This document shows, piece after piece, positions 1-6,629 of a DNA stretch of 17,208 nt (position 1 is the first letter of the stretch; every line of letters starts with the position of its first letter). Where the stretch lies: positions 1 to 17,208 of the forward strand of contig DATKXF010000046.1 of the NCBI GenBank assembly GCA_035529155.1, in the 5' to 3' direction. Source of the DNA: JAAEEP01 sp035529155. GTDB taxonomy: Archaea; Thermoplasmatota; Thermoplasmata; Methanomassiliicoccales; JAAEEP01. The notes beneath the pieces were generated by a model. The model was not told where the DNA came from, did no database searches, and was given only the letters and a program-made list of their open reading frames with translations. Both the position numbers and the translations under genes were made by a program.

Positions 1-425
1 TCAAGGTCAGCGTTCTGGGTCAAAGAGACATGCTGCCTGATAGGGTGAACAAAGCCATCACTTACGCTGAGGAGAGAACCAACGGCTACGACAGGTACTT
101 CTACAACATCGCTGTGGCCTATGGCAGCAGGGAGGAGATCGTTCAGGCCATAAAACAGGTGGCCCAGGAGGTCAAAGACGGTCGTCTCGATGTGGAGGAC
201 ATAAATGAAAAGGAATTCTCAAAGTTCCTTTACACTGCCGATTTTCCGGATCCGGATCTGGTGCTAAGGACATCCGGTGAGGAAAGGGTATCAAACTTCC
301 TCCTCTGGCAGCTGGCATACTCCGAACTGTACTTCACTGATGTCTACTGGCCGGGTTTCCGAAAGATCGACTTCCTCAGGGCCATTAGGTCCTATCAGAT
401 GAGACGGCGTAGGTTCGGGAAGTGA
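1..425 (+). CDS. uppS: Cis-prenyltransferase (undecaprenyl diphosphate synthase family), 3' part
   Basis: This is the C-terminal part of a cis-prenyl chain-elongating enzyme, which adds isopentenyl diphosphate units to make the long polyprenyl diphosphate used as a lipid carrier for glycans. The reading frame is open from the left edge (first full codon at base 3), so the start lies outside the window. About 141 codons are present of a protein usually near 250 residues. The family signature is clear: RTSGE, then SNFLLWQLAYSELYF and a WPGF motif, followed by a basic C-terminus (RRRRFGK). The RTSGE arginine and the following serine/arginine region bind the substrate diphosphate in this family. 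Archaeal members typically extend geranylgeranyl diphosphate, but chain length cannot be judged here. The next gene starts 39 bases downstream on the same strand, so the two are probably co-transcribed. Confidence 0.93.
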   Translation, partial: KVSVLGQRDMLPDRVNKAITYAEERTNGYDRYFYNIAVAYGSREEIVQAIKQVAQEVKDGRLDVEDINEKEFSKFLYTADFPDPDLVLRTSGEERVSNFLLWQLAYSELYFTDVYWPGFRKIDFLRAIRSYQMRRRRFGK

Positions 426-464
426 CCCCGATGTGCGAGCTTGAGCATTGATTGGGTGTGATCG

Positions 465-2189
465 ATGTCCAAATATGACCTGGTTCTGCTTCATCCTCCA
501 GCGGTCTACGACTTTAGGAAACGATCGATATTCTACGGACCTGTGAGCGATGTAGTGCCCTCCACCCCAATTTTCGAGATGTACCCATTCGGATTCATAA
601 CCATGGCCAACCATCTCCACAAGGCAGGATACAAGGTCAGGATCGCGAACCTTGCCGGCATGATGCTCAATGACCGCAACTTCGATGTCGAGCGGTTCCT
701 CAAGAAGATGGACTCCGAGGCATTTGGCATCGACCTACACTGGCTCCCTCACGCACACGGTTCTTTGGAGATCGCGAAACTGGTCAAGAACCTCTATCCG
801 AACTCGAAGGTGGTGATGGGGGGCTTCTCTTCCACTTATTTCCACGAGGAACTAATCCAATATCCTCAGGTGGATTTCATTCTAAGGGGAGATTCCACCG
901 AGATCCCGCTCTGCGAGCTCATGGGCTCCTTGGAGAAGGGGACTCCCTTAGATAACGTGCCCAACCTCTCTTGGAAGGATGGTGATCGGGGCAAGCACAA
1001 TCCCATGTCCTTCGTCCCGGAGGACCTGGACTATATGGACATCGATTATGGATGGATGATCAAATCTGTCATTCGATACAGGGATATGGAGGGATTCAAA
1101 CCCTGGAAGGATTGGGATCAGAACCCACTGACGGTGATCATCCCCGTGAAGGGGTGCTCCCTCAACTGCGTGGAGTGCGGAGGCTCCTGCTACGCCATGC
1201 AGAGGTTCCTGGGGAGGGATAGACCCGCCTTCAGGAGCCCGGAGAAGGTGGCCGAGGACCTCTACAACATTCAGTGCTACCTGAAAGCCCCCACCTTCAT
1301 AGTGGGAGACATAAGGATGGCTGGGGACAGATGGGCTGAGAGACTCCTGGAGGAAGCAAAACGAATCGGAGTGACGAACCACATCGCCTTCGAGCTATTT
1401 CGTCCTGCGGGGGAAGACTTGTTTCGCTTGATGGACAGTTCCTTGGAAGGATACTCCGTTGAGATCTCTCCCGACTCCCATGACGAGAATGTGAGGAAGA
1501 TGCTGGGAAGGAACTACACCAATCAGGCTATGGAGAGCACCATCCAGAAGGCTCTGGAGAACGGATGCGAGCGCTTTGACCTGTTCTTCATGATAGGTCT
1601 GCCCGGTCAGGACCCTGATAATGCGATGGCATCATCAGAGTATTGCAGGCACCTCTTCTCAATTGTGGGCAATGACAGAAGGCTGGTCCCATACACCGCT
1701 CCACTGGCTCCATTCCTTGATCCTGGGAGCCTCGCATTTGAGAACCCAGACAAGTATGGATACCGAGTGTTGGCCAGGACGCTCGAGGAACATCGCGTCC
1801 TTCTCACCAACCCATCATGGAAGAGGGTCCTATCATACGAGACCATCTGGATGTCTAGGGATCAAATAGCTGAGACATCGTACGACGCCGCAGATCTCCT
1901 CAACCAGATCAGGTTCGAATGCGGTCAGATAGACCGTGATGAATTTGAGGGAAGGGCGGAGAGGACCGCAAAGGCCAGGGATCTTATGGAGAGGCTTGAC
2001 CTCGTTCTTGAGCTCCAAGATAAGGATGAGAGGGAGAGCAGGCTATCCCAGCTCAGGGAGGAGGGTTACGCCCTTATGGAGTCCACAATTTGCCAGAAAA
2101 GGGAGCTCGAGTGGAGGACCAGGGGAGCCTTCATGAACGCTCCAAGGGTGTTATTTGGTTTGATTCGCTCCAAGCGGCGCCGGGCTTGA
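465..2189 (+). CDS. B12-binding domain / radical SAM protein (resembles the Ta0216 family)
   Basis: This 574-residue protein has an N-terminal cobalamin-binding-like Rossmann domain (about residues 1-170, with VVMGGFSSTYF near 117-126 and a following LRGDSTE segment) and a radical SAM core. The cluster motif CxxxCxxC is C231-SLN-C235-VE-C238, followed at once by GGSC, which adds C242. The canonical base-off cobalamin motif DxHxxG is absent, as is usual for B12-type radical SAM enzymes. Such proteins use S-adenosylmethionine and cobalamin for methylations, ring closures or C-C bond chemistry. The substrate of this one is unknown. A conserved-looking segment APFLDPGS near residue 420 and a charged, helical C-terminus follow the core. 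ATG at 465 is preceded by a GGTGTGAT ribosome site. It follows uppS on the same strand, which makes an isoprenoid or membrane-lipid substrate a reasonable guess but not more. Confidence 0.88.
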   Translation: MSKYDLVLLHPPAVYDFRKRSIFYGPVSDVVPSTPIFEMYPFGFITMANHLHKAGYKVRIANLAGMMLNDRNFDVERFLKKMDSEAFGIDLHWLPHAHGSLEIAKLVKNLYPNSKVVMGGFSSTYFHEELIQYPQVDFILRGDSTEIPLCELMGSLEKGTPLDNVPNLSWKDGDRGKHNPMSFVPEDLDYMDIDYGWMIKSVIRYRDMEGFKPWKDWDQNPLTVIIPVKGCSLNCVECGGSCYAMQRFLGRDRPAFRSPEKVAEDLYNIQCYLKAPTFIVGDIRMAGDRWAERLLEEAKRIGVTNHIAFELFRPAGEDLFRLMDSSLEGYSVEISPDSHDENVRKMLGRNYTNQAMESTIQKALENGCERFDLFFMIGLPGQDPDNAMASSEYCRHLFSIVGNDRRLVPYTAPLAPFLDPGSLAFENPDKYGYRVLARTLEEHRVLLTNPSWKRVLSYETIWMSRDQIAETSYDAADLLNQIRFECGQIDRDEFEGRAERTAKARDLMERLDLVLELQDKDERESRLSQLREEGYALMESTICQKRELEWRTRGAFMNAPRVLFGLIRSKRRRA

Positions 2190-2214
2190 TCCCAGTCGAC
2201 GTCGGAAGCGCCCA

Positions 2215-2268
2215 CTATATTATAACGGAGAAGAATTAGAAATATAGAAAGAAGGAGAAGGTAGAGCT
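2215..2268 (-). terminator. Pyrimidine-rich termination region after proC
   Basis: Read on the minus strand, the bases just after the proC stop codon form a T/C-rich tract (CTTCTCCTTCTTTCTA and further T runs). Archaeal RNA polymerase terminates at such T-rich tracts without needing a hairpin. It lies in the 81-base gap between the converging radical SAM gene and proC. I see no comparable T-rich tract on the plus strand for the radical SAM gene. Confidence 0.4.
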
Positions 2269-2270
2269 TC

Positions 2271-3083
2271 TTAGCCTTTCTCGCCCAGCTCTTTAGACCG
2301 CCTAGCAGCAGCCTCAACGGCCTCCATAAGGGCTCCCCGGACTCCCGCGCTCTCTATGATTTGAAGACCCTCGATGGTCGTGCCCGCGGGAGAAGCCACC
2401 ATATCCTTGAGTGCTCCTGGATGCTTTTTGGTATCGAGGACGGATTTCGCCGATCCAAGTACGGTCTGGGCAGCAAGGCTGATAGCCACATCACGGGGCA
2501 GTCCGGCTAGAACTCCACCGTCCGCCAACGCTTCGATGATAACATAAACGAAGGCGGGGCCACTTCCGCTAAGACCCGTCACCGCATCCAGCAGGTGTTC
2601 GGGAAGGCAATATGCAATTCCATTGGAGTCAAGTATCTCCTGAACGGTCTCCGCATCTGCCTTTGTGGCATGAGTGCCCATAGCGTAACCCGCGGCCGTA
2701 GCTCTCACCATCAGGGGCTGGTTGGGCATGACCCTGATAACCCTTACTCCTGGCTTCAGGCAGGACTCTATGAAGTTGATCCTGATTCCCGCCGCAATGG
2801 AAATGACAAGATGATTCTCGTTAAGGTGCGGTCTCAATCCTCCGAGGACCTGTGGAAGATACTGCGGTTTCACCCCCAGAACTATGAGGTCGGCGGACCT
2901 TGCCACCAAGATGTTGTCCGCTGTGGTCTCCACACCTATAGTCTGTGTGATGTAATCCCTGCGCTCCGGAATGATTTCTCCGGCAATGATCTCCCCGGGT
3001 TCCACTATGCCACTGTCGATGATGCCCTTCATGAGCGCCTCCGACATGTTGCCGGCCCCGATGAAGCCAATCCTCTTTTCCAT
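2271..3083 (-). CDS. proC: Pyrroline-5-carboxylate reductase
   Basis: This enzyme catalyses the last step of proline synthesis, NAD(P)H-dependent reduction of 1-pyrroline-5-carboxylate to L-proline, in the cytoplasm. The protein has 270 residues, the usual length. The N-terminal Rossmann fold carries FIGAGNM (residues 7-13). The central region has VMPNQP (about 118-123, usually MPNTP, so one substitution). The C-terminal dimerisation and active-site region carries LSGSGPAFVY (171-180) and HPGALKDMVASPAGTT (221-236). I chose ATG at 3083 because GGGGTG lies six bases upstream. A GTG at 3092 in the same frame would add three residues but has a poorer ribosome site. No other proline genes are nearby, and the gene has its own promoter, so it appears to be a stand-alone unit. 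Confidence 0.95.
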   Translation of the reverse strand: MEKRIGFIGAGNMSEALMKGIIDSGIVEPGEIIAGEIIPERRDYITQTIGVETTADNILVARSADLIVLGVKPQYLPQVLGGLRPHLNENHLVISIAAGIRINFIESCLKPGVRVIRVMPNQPLMVRATAAGYAMGTHATKADAETVQEILDSNGIAYCLPEHLLDAVTGLSGSGPAFVYVIIEALADGGVLAGLPRDVAISLAAQTVLGSAKSVLDTKKHPGALKDMVASPAGTTIEGLQIIESAGVRGALMEAVEAAARRSKELGEKG

Positions 3084-3132
3084 CTCATACACCCCTATCC
3101 AAGGAGGATAGCAAAACCGCTACAACAGATAA

Positions 3133-3144
3133 CGTATTTAATAC
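3133..3144 (-). promoter_or_regulatory. Putative TATA box of proC
   Basis: On the minus strand the sequence GTATTAAATAC lies about 55 bases before the chosen proC ATG. An AT-rich box of this type, with transcription starting about 25 bases later, would give a leader of roughly 30 bases that includes the GGGGTG ribosome site. The call rests on sequence and spacing only. Confidence 0.45.
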
Positions 3145-3193
3145 CTGTGAGATTCTCCGGACCGTCCAGCATCATAAAACGATGCCCGGTCAT

Positions 3194-3703
3194 TCACTTT
3201 TTGAGAGCCTTGATGATCTCACGCATGAACGCTGGGAGGTCGGCCGGTGTTCTCGAAGTGATGAGATTTCCATCGCAGATGACCTCGGTATCGATGAACC
3301 TAGCGCCTGCGTTGATCATGTCATCCTTTATGGCCATCACAGCGGTAGCCCTCTTCCCTCTGAGAATACCAGCGGAAATCAGTACCGATCCTCCGTGGCA
3401 GATCGAGGCTACAAGCTTGCCGTTGTCGAATAACTTTCTAACGAAGTCATTGACGGCTGGGTACCTGCGAAGCCGATCTGGTGCCCAACCTCCAGGGACT
3501 ATCACTCCCTCGTACTTCTCAGGGTCCACCTCGTCGATGGCGACGTCTGCCACGACCTCGTACCCGTGCTTGCTGTAGTACACATCACAATCGACCCCAA
3601 TGACGGTCACATTGAAGCCTTCCTCCCTGAGGCGAAGAAGCGGGTACCAGAGTTCCAAATCCTCGTAATCGTCCTCCGCGAGTATAGCAATATCCTTGGC
3701 CAT
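3194..3703 (-). CDS. DJ-1/PfpI family protein (glyoxalase/deglycase or protease-like)
   Basis: This 169-residue protein covers one complete DJ-1/PfpI domain. The nucleophile elbow is ICHGG with C102 and H103, and the acidic partner is E14 in the segment DDYEDLE, matching the Glu-Cys-His arrangement of the archaeal PfpI/PH1704 type. A VPGGWAPDRLR segment (69-79) is also typical of this group. Members have been described as intracellular proteases and later as glyoxalases or deglycases acting on methylglyoxal adducts, and the sequence does not decide between these. ATG at 3703 has GGGTGA four to five bases upstream. The gene is on the same strand as proC and 110 bases upstream of it, but proC seems to have its own promoter, so an operon is not required. 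A stress or carbonyl-detoxification role is likely. Confidence 0.9.
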   Translation of the reverse strand: MAKDIAILAEDDYEDLELWYPLLRLREEGFNVTVIGVDCDVYYSKHGYEVVADVAIDEVDPEKYEGVIVPGGWAPDRLRRYPAVNDFVRKLFDNGKLVASICHGGSVLISAGILRGKRATAVMAIKDDMINAGARFIDTEVICDGNLITSRTPADLPAFMREIIKALKK

Positions 3704-3732
3704 ACAGTCACCCAGGTCAATATTGTTGGACT

Positions 3733-3744
3733 AAAGATATATGC
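3733..3744 (-). promoter_or_regulatory. Putative TATA box of the DJ-1/PfpI gene
   Basis: On the minus strand CATATATCTTT is preceded by purines (AAAG) that could act as a BRE, about 35 bases before the ATG. A start about 25 bases downstream would give a very short leader of around ten bases that just includes the GGGTGA ribosome site. Confidence 0.45.
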
Positions 3745-4106
3745 TTTGGTCCCGAGAACGCTTCGAGGCAGATTGCGTTTTGGATAGGAGCTTTCATCGA
3801 TGAGCCTCAGGAAATAAACTATGTTAAAACGAAAGAAACTCACGAATAGCGTACTCTTGAATTTGTAGAAAATTGATAAACGCCTGATATTCAAGGAATG
3901 CTCTAAATCTCGATATGGAAACTCAGGGAAAGAGATTACGGTGACAAAGAAGGATCCGCCTGCCATCGAGAGACATGAAGAGATGTCAAGCAAGTCGTTT
4001 CCAGAATAGGACTTCGGGGGTTAGGGAAAACGGTTAAACTTGCCCACACGGAGAAAAATGACTCCGATGAAATAACTGTAAGATTAATCTGAACAAACAC
4101 CTAGAA
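3745..4106. other. AT-rich intergenic region with no recognisable gene
   Basis: This stretch separates the divergent DJ-1 gene and the Fpo-like operon. I found no tRNA, no CRISPR repeats and no credible coding frame; the plus-strand ATGs lead only to ORFs of a few codons. Two features stand out: a perfect 10-base palindrome AGATTAATCT at 4081-4090, placed just upstream of the operon TATA box, and a weak AACGC/GCGTT inverted repeat near 3756-3778. It could hold regulatory sites for the operon. Confidence 0.5.
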
Positions 4107-4118
4107 GGTTTAAATAAA
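4107..4118 (+). promoter_or_regulatory. TATA box of the Fpo-like operon, predicted leaderless transcript
   Basis: GGTTTAAATAAA is a strong archaeal TATA element preceded by the purine-rich AGAA of a possible BRE. Its centre is about 26 bases before the ATG at 4139, the usual distance from TATA box to transcription start, so the mRNA should start at or next to the ATG. No Shine-Dalgarno-like sequence lies between box and ATG, which supports a leaderless first cistron. Confidence 0.7.
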
Positions 4119-4138
4119 GAGACTTTATTGCCCCTTCG

Positions 4139-4498
4139 ATGCTCGTAGAGGAATATCTCCCGTTGGCGATTTTTGCCCTCGTGGCGGTGGTCTTCCCAGC
4201 ACTCAGTTTTTGGGCATCAAGGTTCTTCAGGCCTACGAAAAAGGGAACCATGAGGAACACCACGTATGAGTGCGGAGAAGTGCCCATCGGAGAGGCGCAG
4301 ATTCAGTTTCATGTCCAATTCTATGTCTTCGCTATCATCTTCGTTATTTTCGATGTTGTGATCGTGTTTTTAATGATCTGGGCCCTCGTATTTTCGGGAC
4401 TGCCCGACCTAGCGAAGATCTATATGGCCATCTTCCTTGCGATCCTTCTCGTGGGTGTTGGCTATGCACTGAAGAAAGAGAAGGTGATTTGGATATGA
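4139..4498 (+). CDS. fpoA: Fpo/Nuo-like complex subunit A
   Basis: This is a small membrane subunit at the junction between the quinone site and the proton-pumping arm of complex I-like enzymes. The 119 residues hold three membrane helices (about 6-26, 62-84, 94-112). Family motifs are YECGE (43-47) in the loop after helix 1, QFHVQFYVFAIIFVIFD (56-72), and a C-terminal VIWI. The YECGE glutamate (E44) and D72 correspond to conserved acids of bacterial NuoA. The next conserved acid, glutamate in the usual FDVE motif, is valine here (V74, codon GTG). It is the first gene of the operon, and its ATG appears to be leaderless. Its stop overlaps the start of the B gene in an ATGA. Confidence 0.93.
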   Translation: MLVEEYLPLAIFALVAVVFPALSFWASRFFRPTKKGTMRNTTYECGEVPIGEAQIQFHVQFYVFAIIFVIFDVVIVFLMIWALVFSGLPDLAKIYMAIFLAILLVGVGYALKKEKVIWI

Positions 4499-5052
4499 AC
4501 GACAACCCGAACGCCGTTGCAATGAATTCCAAGGACTTCATGAAGTGGTCCACCGAGGTCATAGATGATGTCCTCCGGGCCACTCAAGCAAAGAAAGTCC
4601 TGGACAAGCTTATGCTTCCATTCTGGAACTGGTCCCAGAGGAATTCTATGTACCCACTTCACTTTGGCCTGGCTTGCTGTGCTTTGGAGATGGCGGCCTC
4701 GTCTGGACCCAGATGGGACGCGGAACGTCTCGGTATCATATACCGGTCCTCGCCGAGACAGTGCGATGTCCTGCTACTTAACGGCTGGATATCAAAGAAA
4801 GTGAGGCCTGCTCTCCGCAGGCTGTACGAGCAGATGCCAGCTCCAAAATGGGTCATCGCCATGGGCGAGTGCTCAATCTCAGGGGGACCGTGGTATGATT
4901 GCTACAATGTGGTGCAGGGAGCTGACACCTTCCTCCCTGTGGACATCTACATACCTGGATGCCCCCCAAGACCCGAGGCGCTGATCGACGGCTTCCTCAA
5001 ACTACAGCAGAAGATCAAGGCCGAAGCAAAGGGACCGTTCCTGGAGGATTAA
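4495..5052 (+). CDS. fpoB: Fpo/Nuo-like complex subunit B (cluster N2 subunit)
   Basis: Subunit B carries the terminal [4Fe-4S] cluster N2, which hands electrons to the membrane carrier (quinone or methanophenazine). The protein has 185 residues. The four expected cluster ligands are present: the adjacent pair C61-C62 in ACCALEM, C126 in MGECSISGG and C156 in PGCPPRPEAL. Upstream in-frame codons exist back to 4270, but the start at 4495 has AAGGTGA seven bases before it and gives the usual family N-terminus. The ATG overlaps the subunit A stop by four bases (ATGA), suggesting translational coupling. It is soluble and sits between subunits C/D and the membrane arm. Confidence 0.95.
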   Translation: MNDNPNAVAMNSKDFMKWSTEVIDDVLRATQAKKVLDKLMLPFWNWSQRNSMYPLHFGLACCALEMAASSGPRWDAERLGIIYRSSPRQCDVLLLNGWISKKVRPALRRLYEQMPAPKWVIAMGECSISGGPWYDCYNVVQGADTFLPVDIYIPGCPPRPEALIDGFLKLQQKIKAEAKGPFLED

Positions 5053-5061
5053 GGTGATCAC

Positions 5062-5541
5062 TTGGCAGAGATAACAGCGTGCAGTGGAAATTTGACAGGA
5101 TTGGAGATTGCTGATGCACTGTCAAAGAGATTCGCGGAGGGGATCAAGATCAATTCCGCCTCGCCCAAGAGGATATTCTCCCAGGTGGACAAGGAGATCT
5201 TCTTGGAGCTGTGCAAGTTCTTGAAGAACGATCTTCTCTTCGATCATGCTTCTCTGGTCTCAGGAGTTGACAGGATCGACAGGATCCAGGCGGTCTTTCA
5301 TATTACATCTTACATCAATAATTGCTGCCTCATAGAGATCGTGGTGGACCTCGATCATGAGGAGCCCGAAATTGATTCCATAACCCCGCTATGGGAAGGT
5401 GCGAATTATCATGAGAGGGAGACCTACGACATGATGGGCATAGTCTTCAAGGGACACCCAGACATGAGGAGGATCTTCCTGCCTGAGGATACTAGATTCT
5501 ATCCCCAGAGAAAGGATTTCAAGCTGAAGGAGGTGCCCTGA
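5062..5541 (+). CDS. fpoC: Fpo/Nuo-like complex subunit C
   Basis: This is a peripheral structural subunit equivalent to the 30 kDa subunit of complex I, here 159 residues and separate from subunit D (the two are fused in some bacteria). The signature is HERETYDMMGIVFKGHPDMR (residues 118-136), followed by RRIFLPED. It holds no cofactor and packs against D. The start is taken as TTG at 5062, because GGTGA at 5053-5057 lies four bases upstream and no ATG or GTG gives a better fit. Its stop is followed after one base by the subunit D start. Confidence 0.93.
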   Translation: MAEITACSGNLTGLEIADALSKRFAEGIKINSASPKRIFSQVDKEIFLELCKFLKNDLLFDHASLVSGVDRIDRIQAVFHITSYINNCCLIEIVVDLDHEEPEIDSITPLWEGANYHERETYDMMGIVFKGHPDMRRIFLPEDTRFYPQRKDFKLKEVP

Positions 5542-5542
5542 A

Positions 5543-6625
5543 ATGGCAGATATGTGGGTCAACATGGGTCCACAGCATCCATTCAACCATGGTTTGTGGA
5601 ACCTCAGGGTGCTGATGGATGGAGAGACGATCAAGTATGCTGAACCCATCCTGGGCTACCTTCACAGGGGATGGGAGAAGAGTATGGAGAACAGGACCTA
5701 TCCTCAGATAATACCCCTCTCTGACCGTCTCTGCTATGGTTCATCCATGTCCTGGAGTCACCTATACTGCATGACTATGGAGGAGCTTTTCGATGTCGAG
5801 GTTCCGGAAAGAGCGGAGTACATCAGAGTGATAGTCCTCGAGCTCCAGAGAATAGTCTCACATCTTCTTTGGCTCATGGCTTTCGGGGTGGACCTGGGCA
5901 ATCTTACCGTGATGCTGTATGTGATAAGGGAGAGGGAGATGTTTCTAGATCTCCTTCAGAGCATCACCGGGGCAAGGATGACCTACAACTATCCCAGGAT
6001 AGGTGGTGTAAGGAACGACCTTCCCCCCGATTTCGAGAGGGACTGCATCAGGGCCATGGATTACTTCCAGGGAAAGATTGACGATTACGAGAAGCTCTGC
6101 GACGGGAGCAAGATATTCAGGATAAGAACCGAGGGGCTCGGTGTCGTTAAACCCGCCGATGCGATAAACCTCGGGCTGACTGGACCCAATCTAAGGGCAA
6201 GCAGTGTTGATGTGGACATCAGGAGGGACGATCCCTACTCTGTATACGAGGAGTTCGACTTCGATGTCTGCACCCATGATGCGTGCGACACCTATGCCCG
6301 ATACCGTGTGAGAATGGACGAGATGAGGGTCTCCTGCGATATCATAAGACAGGCGCTAGAGAAGATCCCCGATGGACCCGTTAGGGTAAAGGTCCCCAGG
6401 AACGCACCCAAGAAGTCAGTGGTGGCGAGAGTTGAGGACCCGAGGGGCGAGGGGATGATGTATGTGGTGGGCGATGGCACTGACAAACCATACAGACTGA
6501 GTGTGCGCAGCCCTGTCTTCGTGTACGTATCCGCAGCGAACCACATGCTCAAGGGACACAAGATAGCGGATGTCCCATCGGTCATGGGCTCCATCGATAT
6601 GTGCCTAGGTGAAACGGATAGGTGA
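5543..6625 (+). CDS. fpoD: Fpo/Nuo-like complex subunit D (49 kDa, carrier-binding subunit)
   Basis: Subunit D is related to the large subunit of NiFe hydrogenases and forms the quinone-type binding pocket with subunit B. The protein has 360 residues. NMGPQHPFNHG (7-17) gives the loop with H12 and H16. Y65 in RLCYGSS corresponds to the tyrosine that contacts the quinone headgroup in bacterial Nqo4/NuoD, although the residue before it is Cys instead of the usual Asp. RIGGVRNDLP and the C-terminal GSIDMCLGETDR close variants of family motifs follow. The NiFe cysteine pairs of hydrogenases are absent, so it is a complex I-type subunit and not a hydrogenase. GGAGGTG lies seven bases before the ATG. 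Confidence 0.95.
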   Translation: MADMWVNMGPQHPFNHGLWNLRVLMDGETIKYAEPILGYLHRGWEKSMENRTYPQIIPLSDRLCYGSSMSWSHLYCMTMEELFDVEVPERAEYIRVIVLELQRIVSHLLWLMAFGVDLGNLTVMLYVIREREMFLDLLQSITGARMTYNYPRIGGVRNDLPPDFERDCIRAMDYFQGKIDDYEKLCDGSKIFRIRTEGLGVVKPADAINLGLTGPNLRASSVDVDIRRDDPYSVYEEFDFDVCTHDACDTYARYRVRMDEMRVSCDIIRQALEKIPDGPVRVKVPRNAPKKSVVARVEDPRGEGMMYVVGDGTDKPYRLSVRSPVFVYVSAANHMLKGHKIADVPSVMGSIDMCLGETDR

Positions 6626-6629
6626 CCGC

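Noticed and set aside
2595..3578. A 327-codon plus-strand open frame opposite proC and the DJ-1 gene.
   Set aside because: It lies antisense to two clearly recognisable proteins, spans their intergenic promoter region, has no recognisable domain and no ribosome site. It is a shadow of the real genes.
3756..3778. AACGC/GCGTT inverted repeat considered as an RNA hairpin or terminator.
   Set aside because: It is only five base pairs with a 13-base loop and no adjacent T tract on either strand, which is well within chance.
3607..3993. A 128-codon minus-strand frame running from the intergenic region into the DJ-1 gene.
   Set aside because: It overlaps the DJ-1 start in another frame and the translation shows no family features. 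The DJ-1 promoter sits inside it.
4270..4494. An upstream extension of subunit B by 75 codons.
   Set aside because: The added sequence lies entirely within subunit A in another frame. The ATG at 4495 has a ribosome site and yields the normal family length.
5543..6625. Possibility that subunit D and its partners form an energy-converting NiFe hydrogenase.
   Set aside because: The paired CxxC motifs that bind NiFe are missing at both ends of the protein, and the full A, J, K, L, M, N membrane set is of complex I type.
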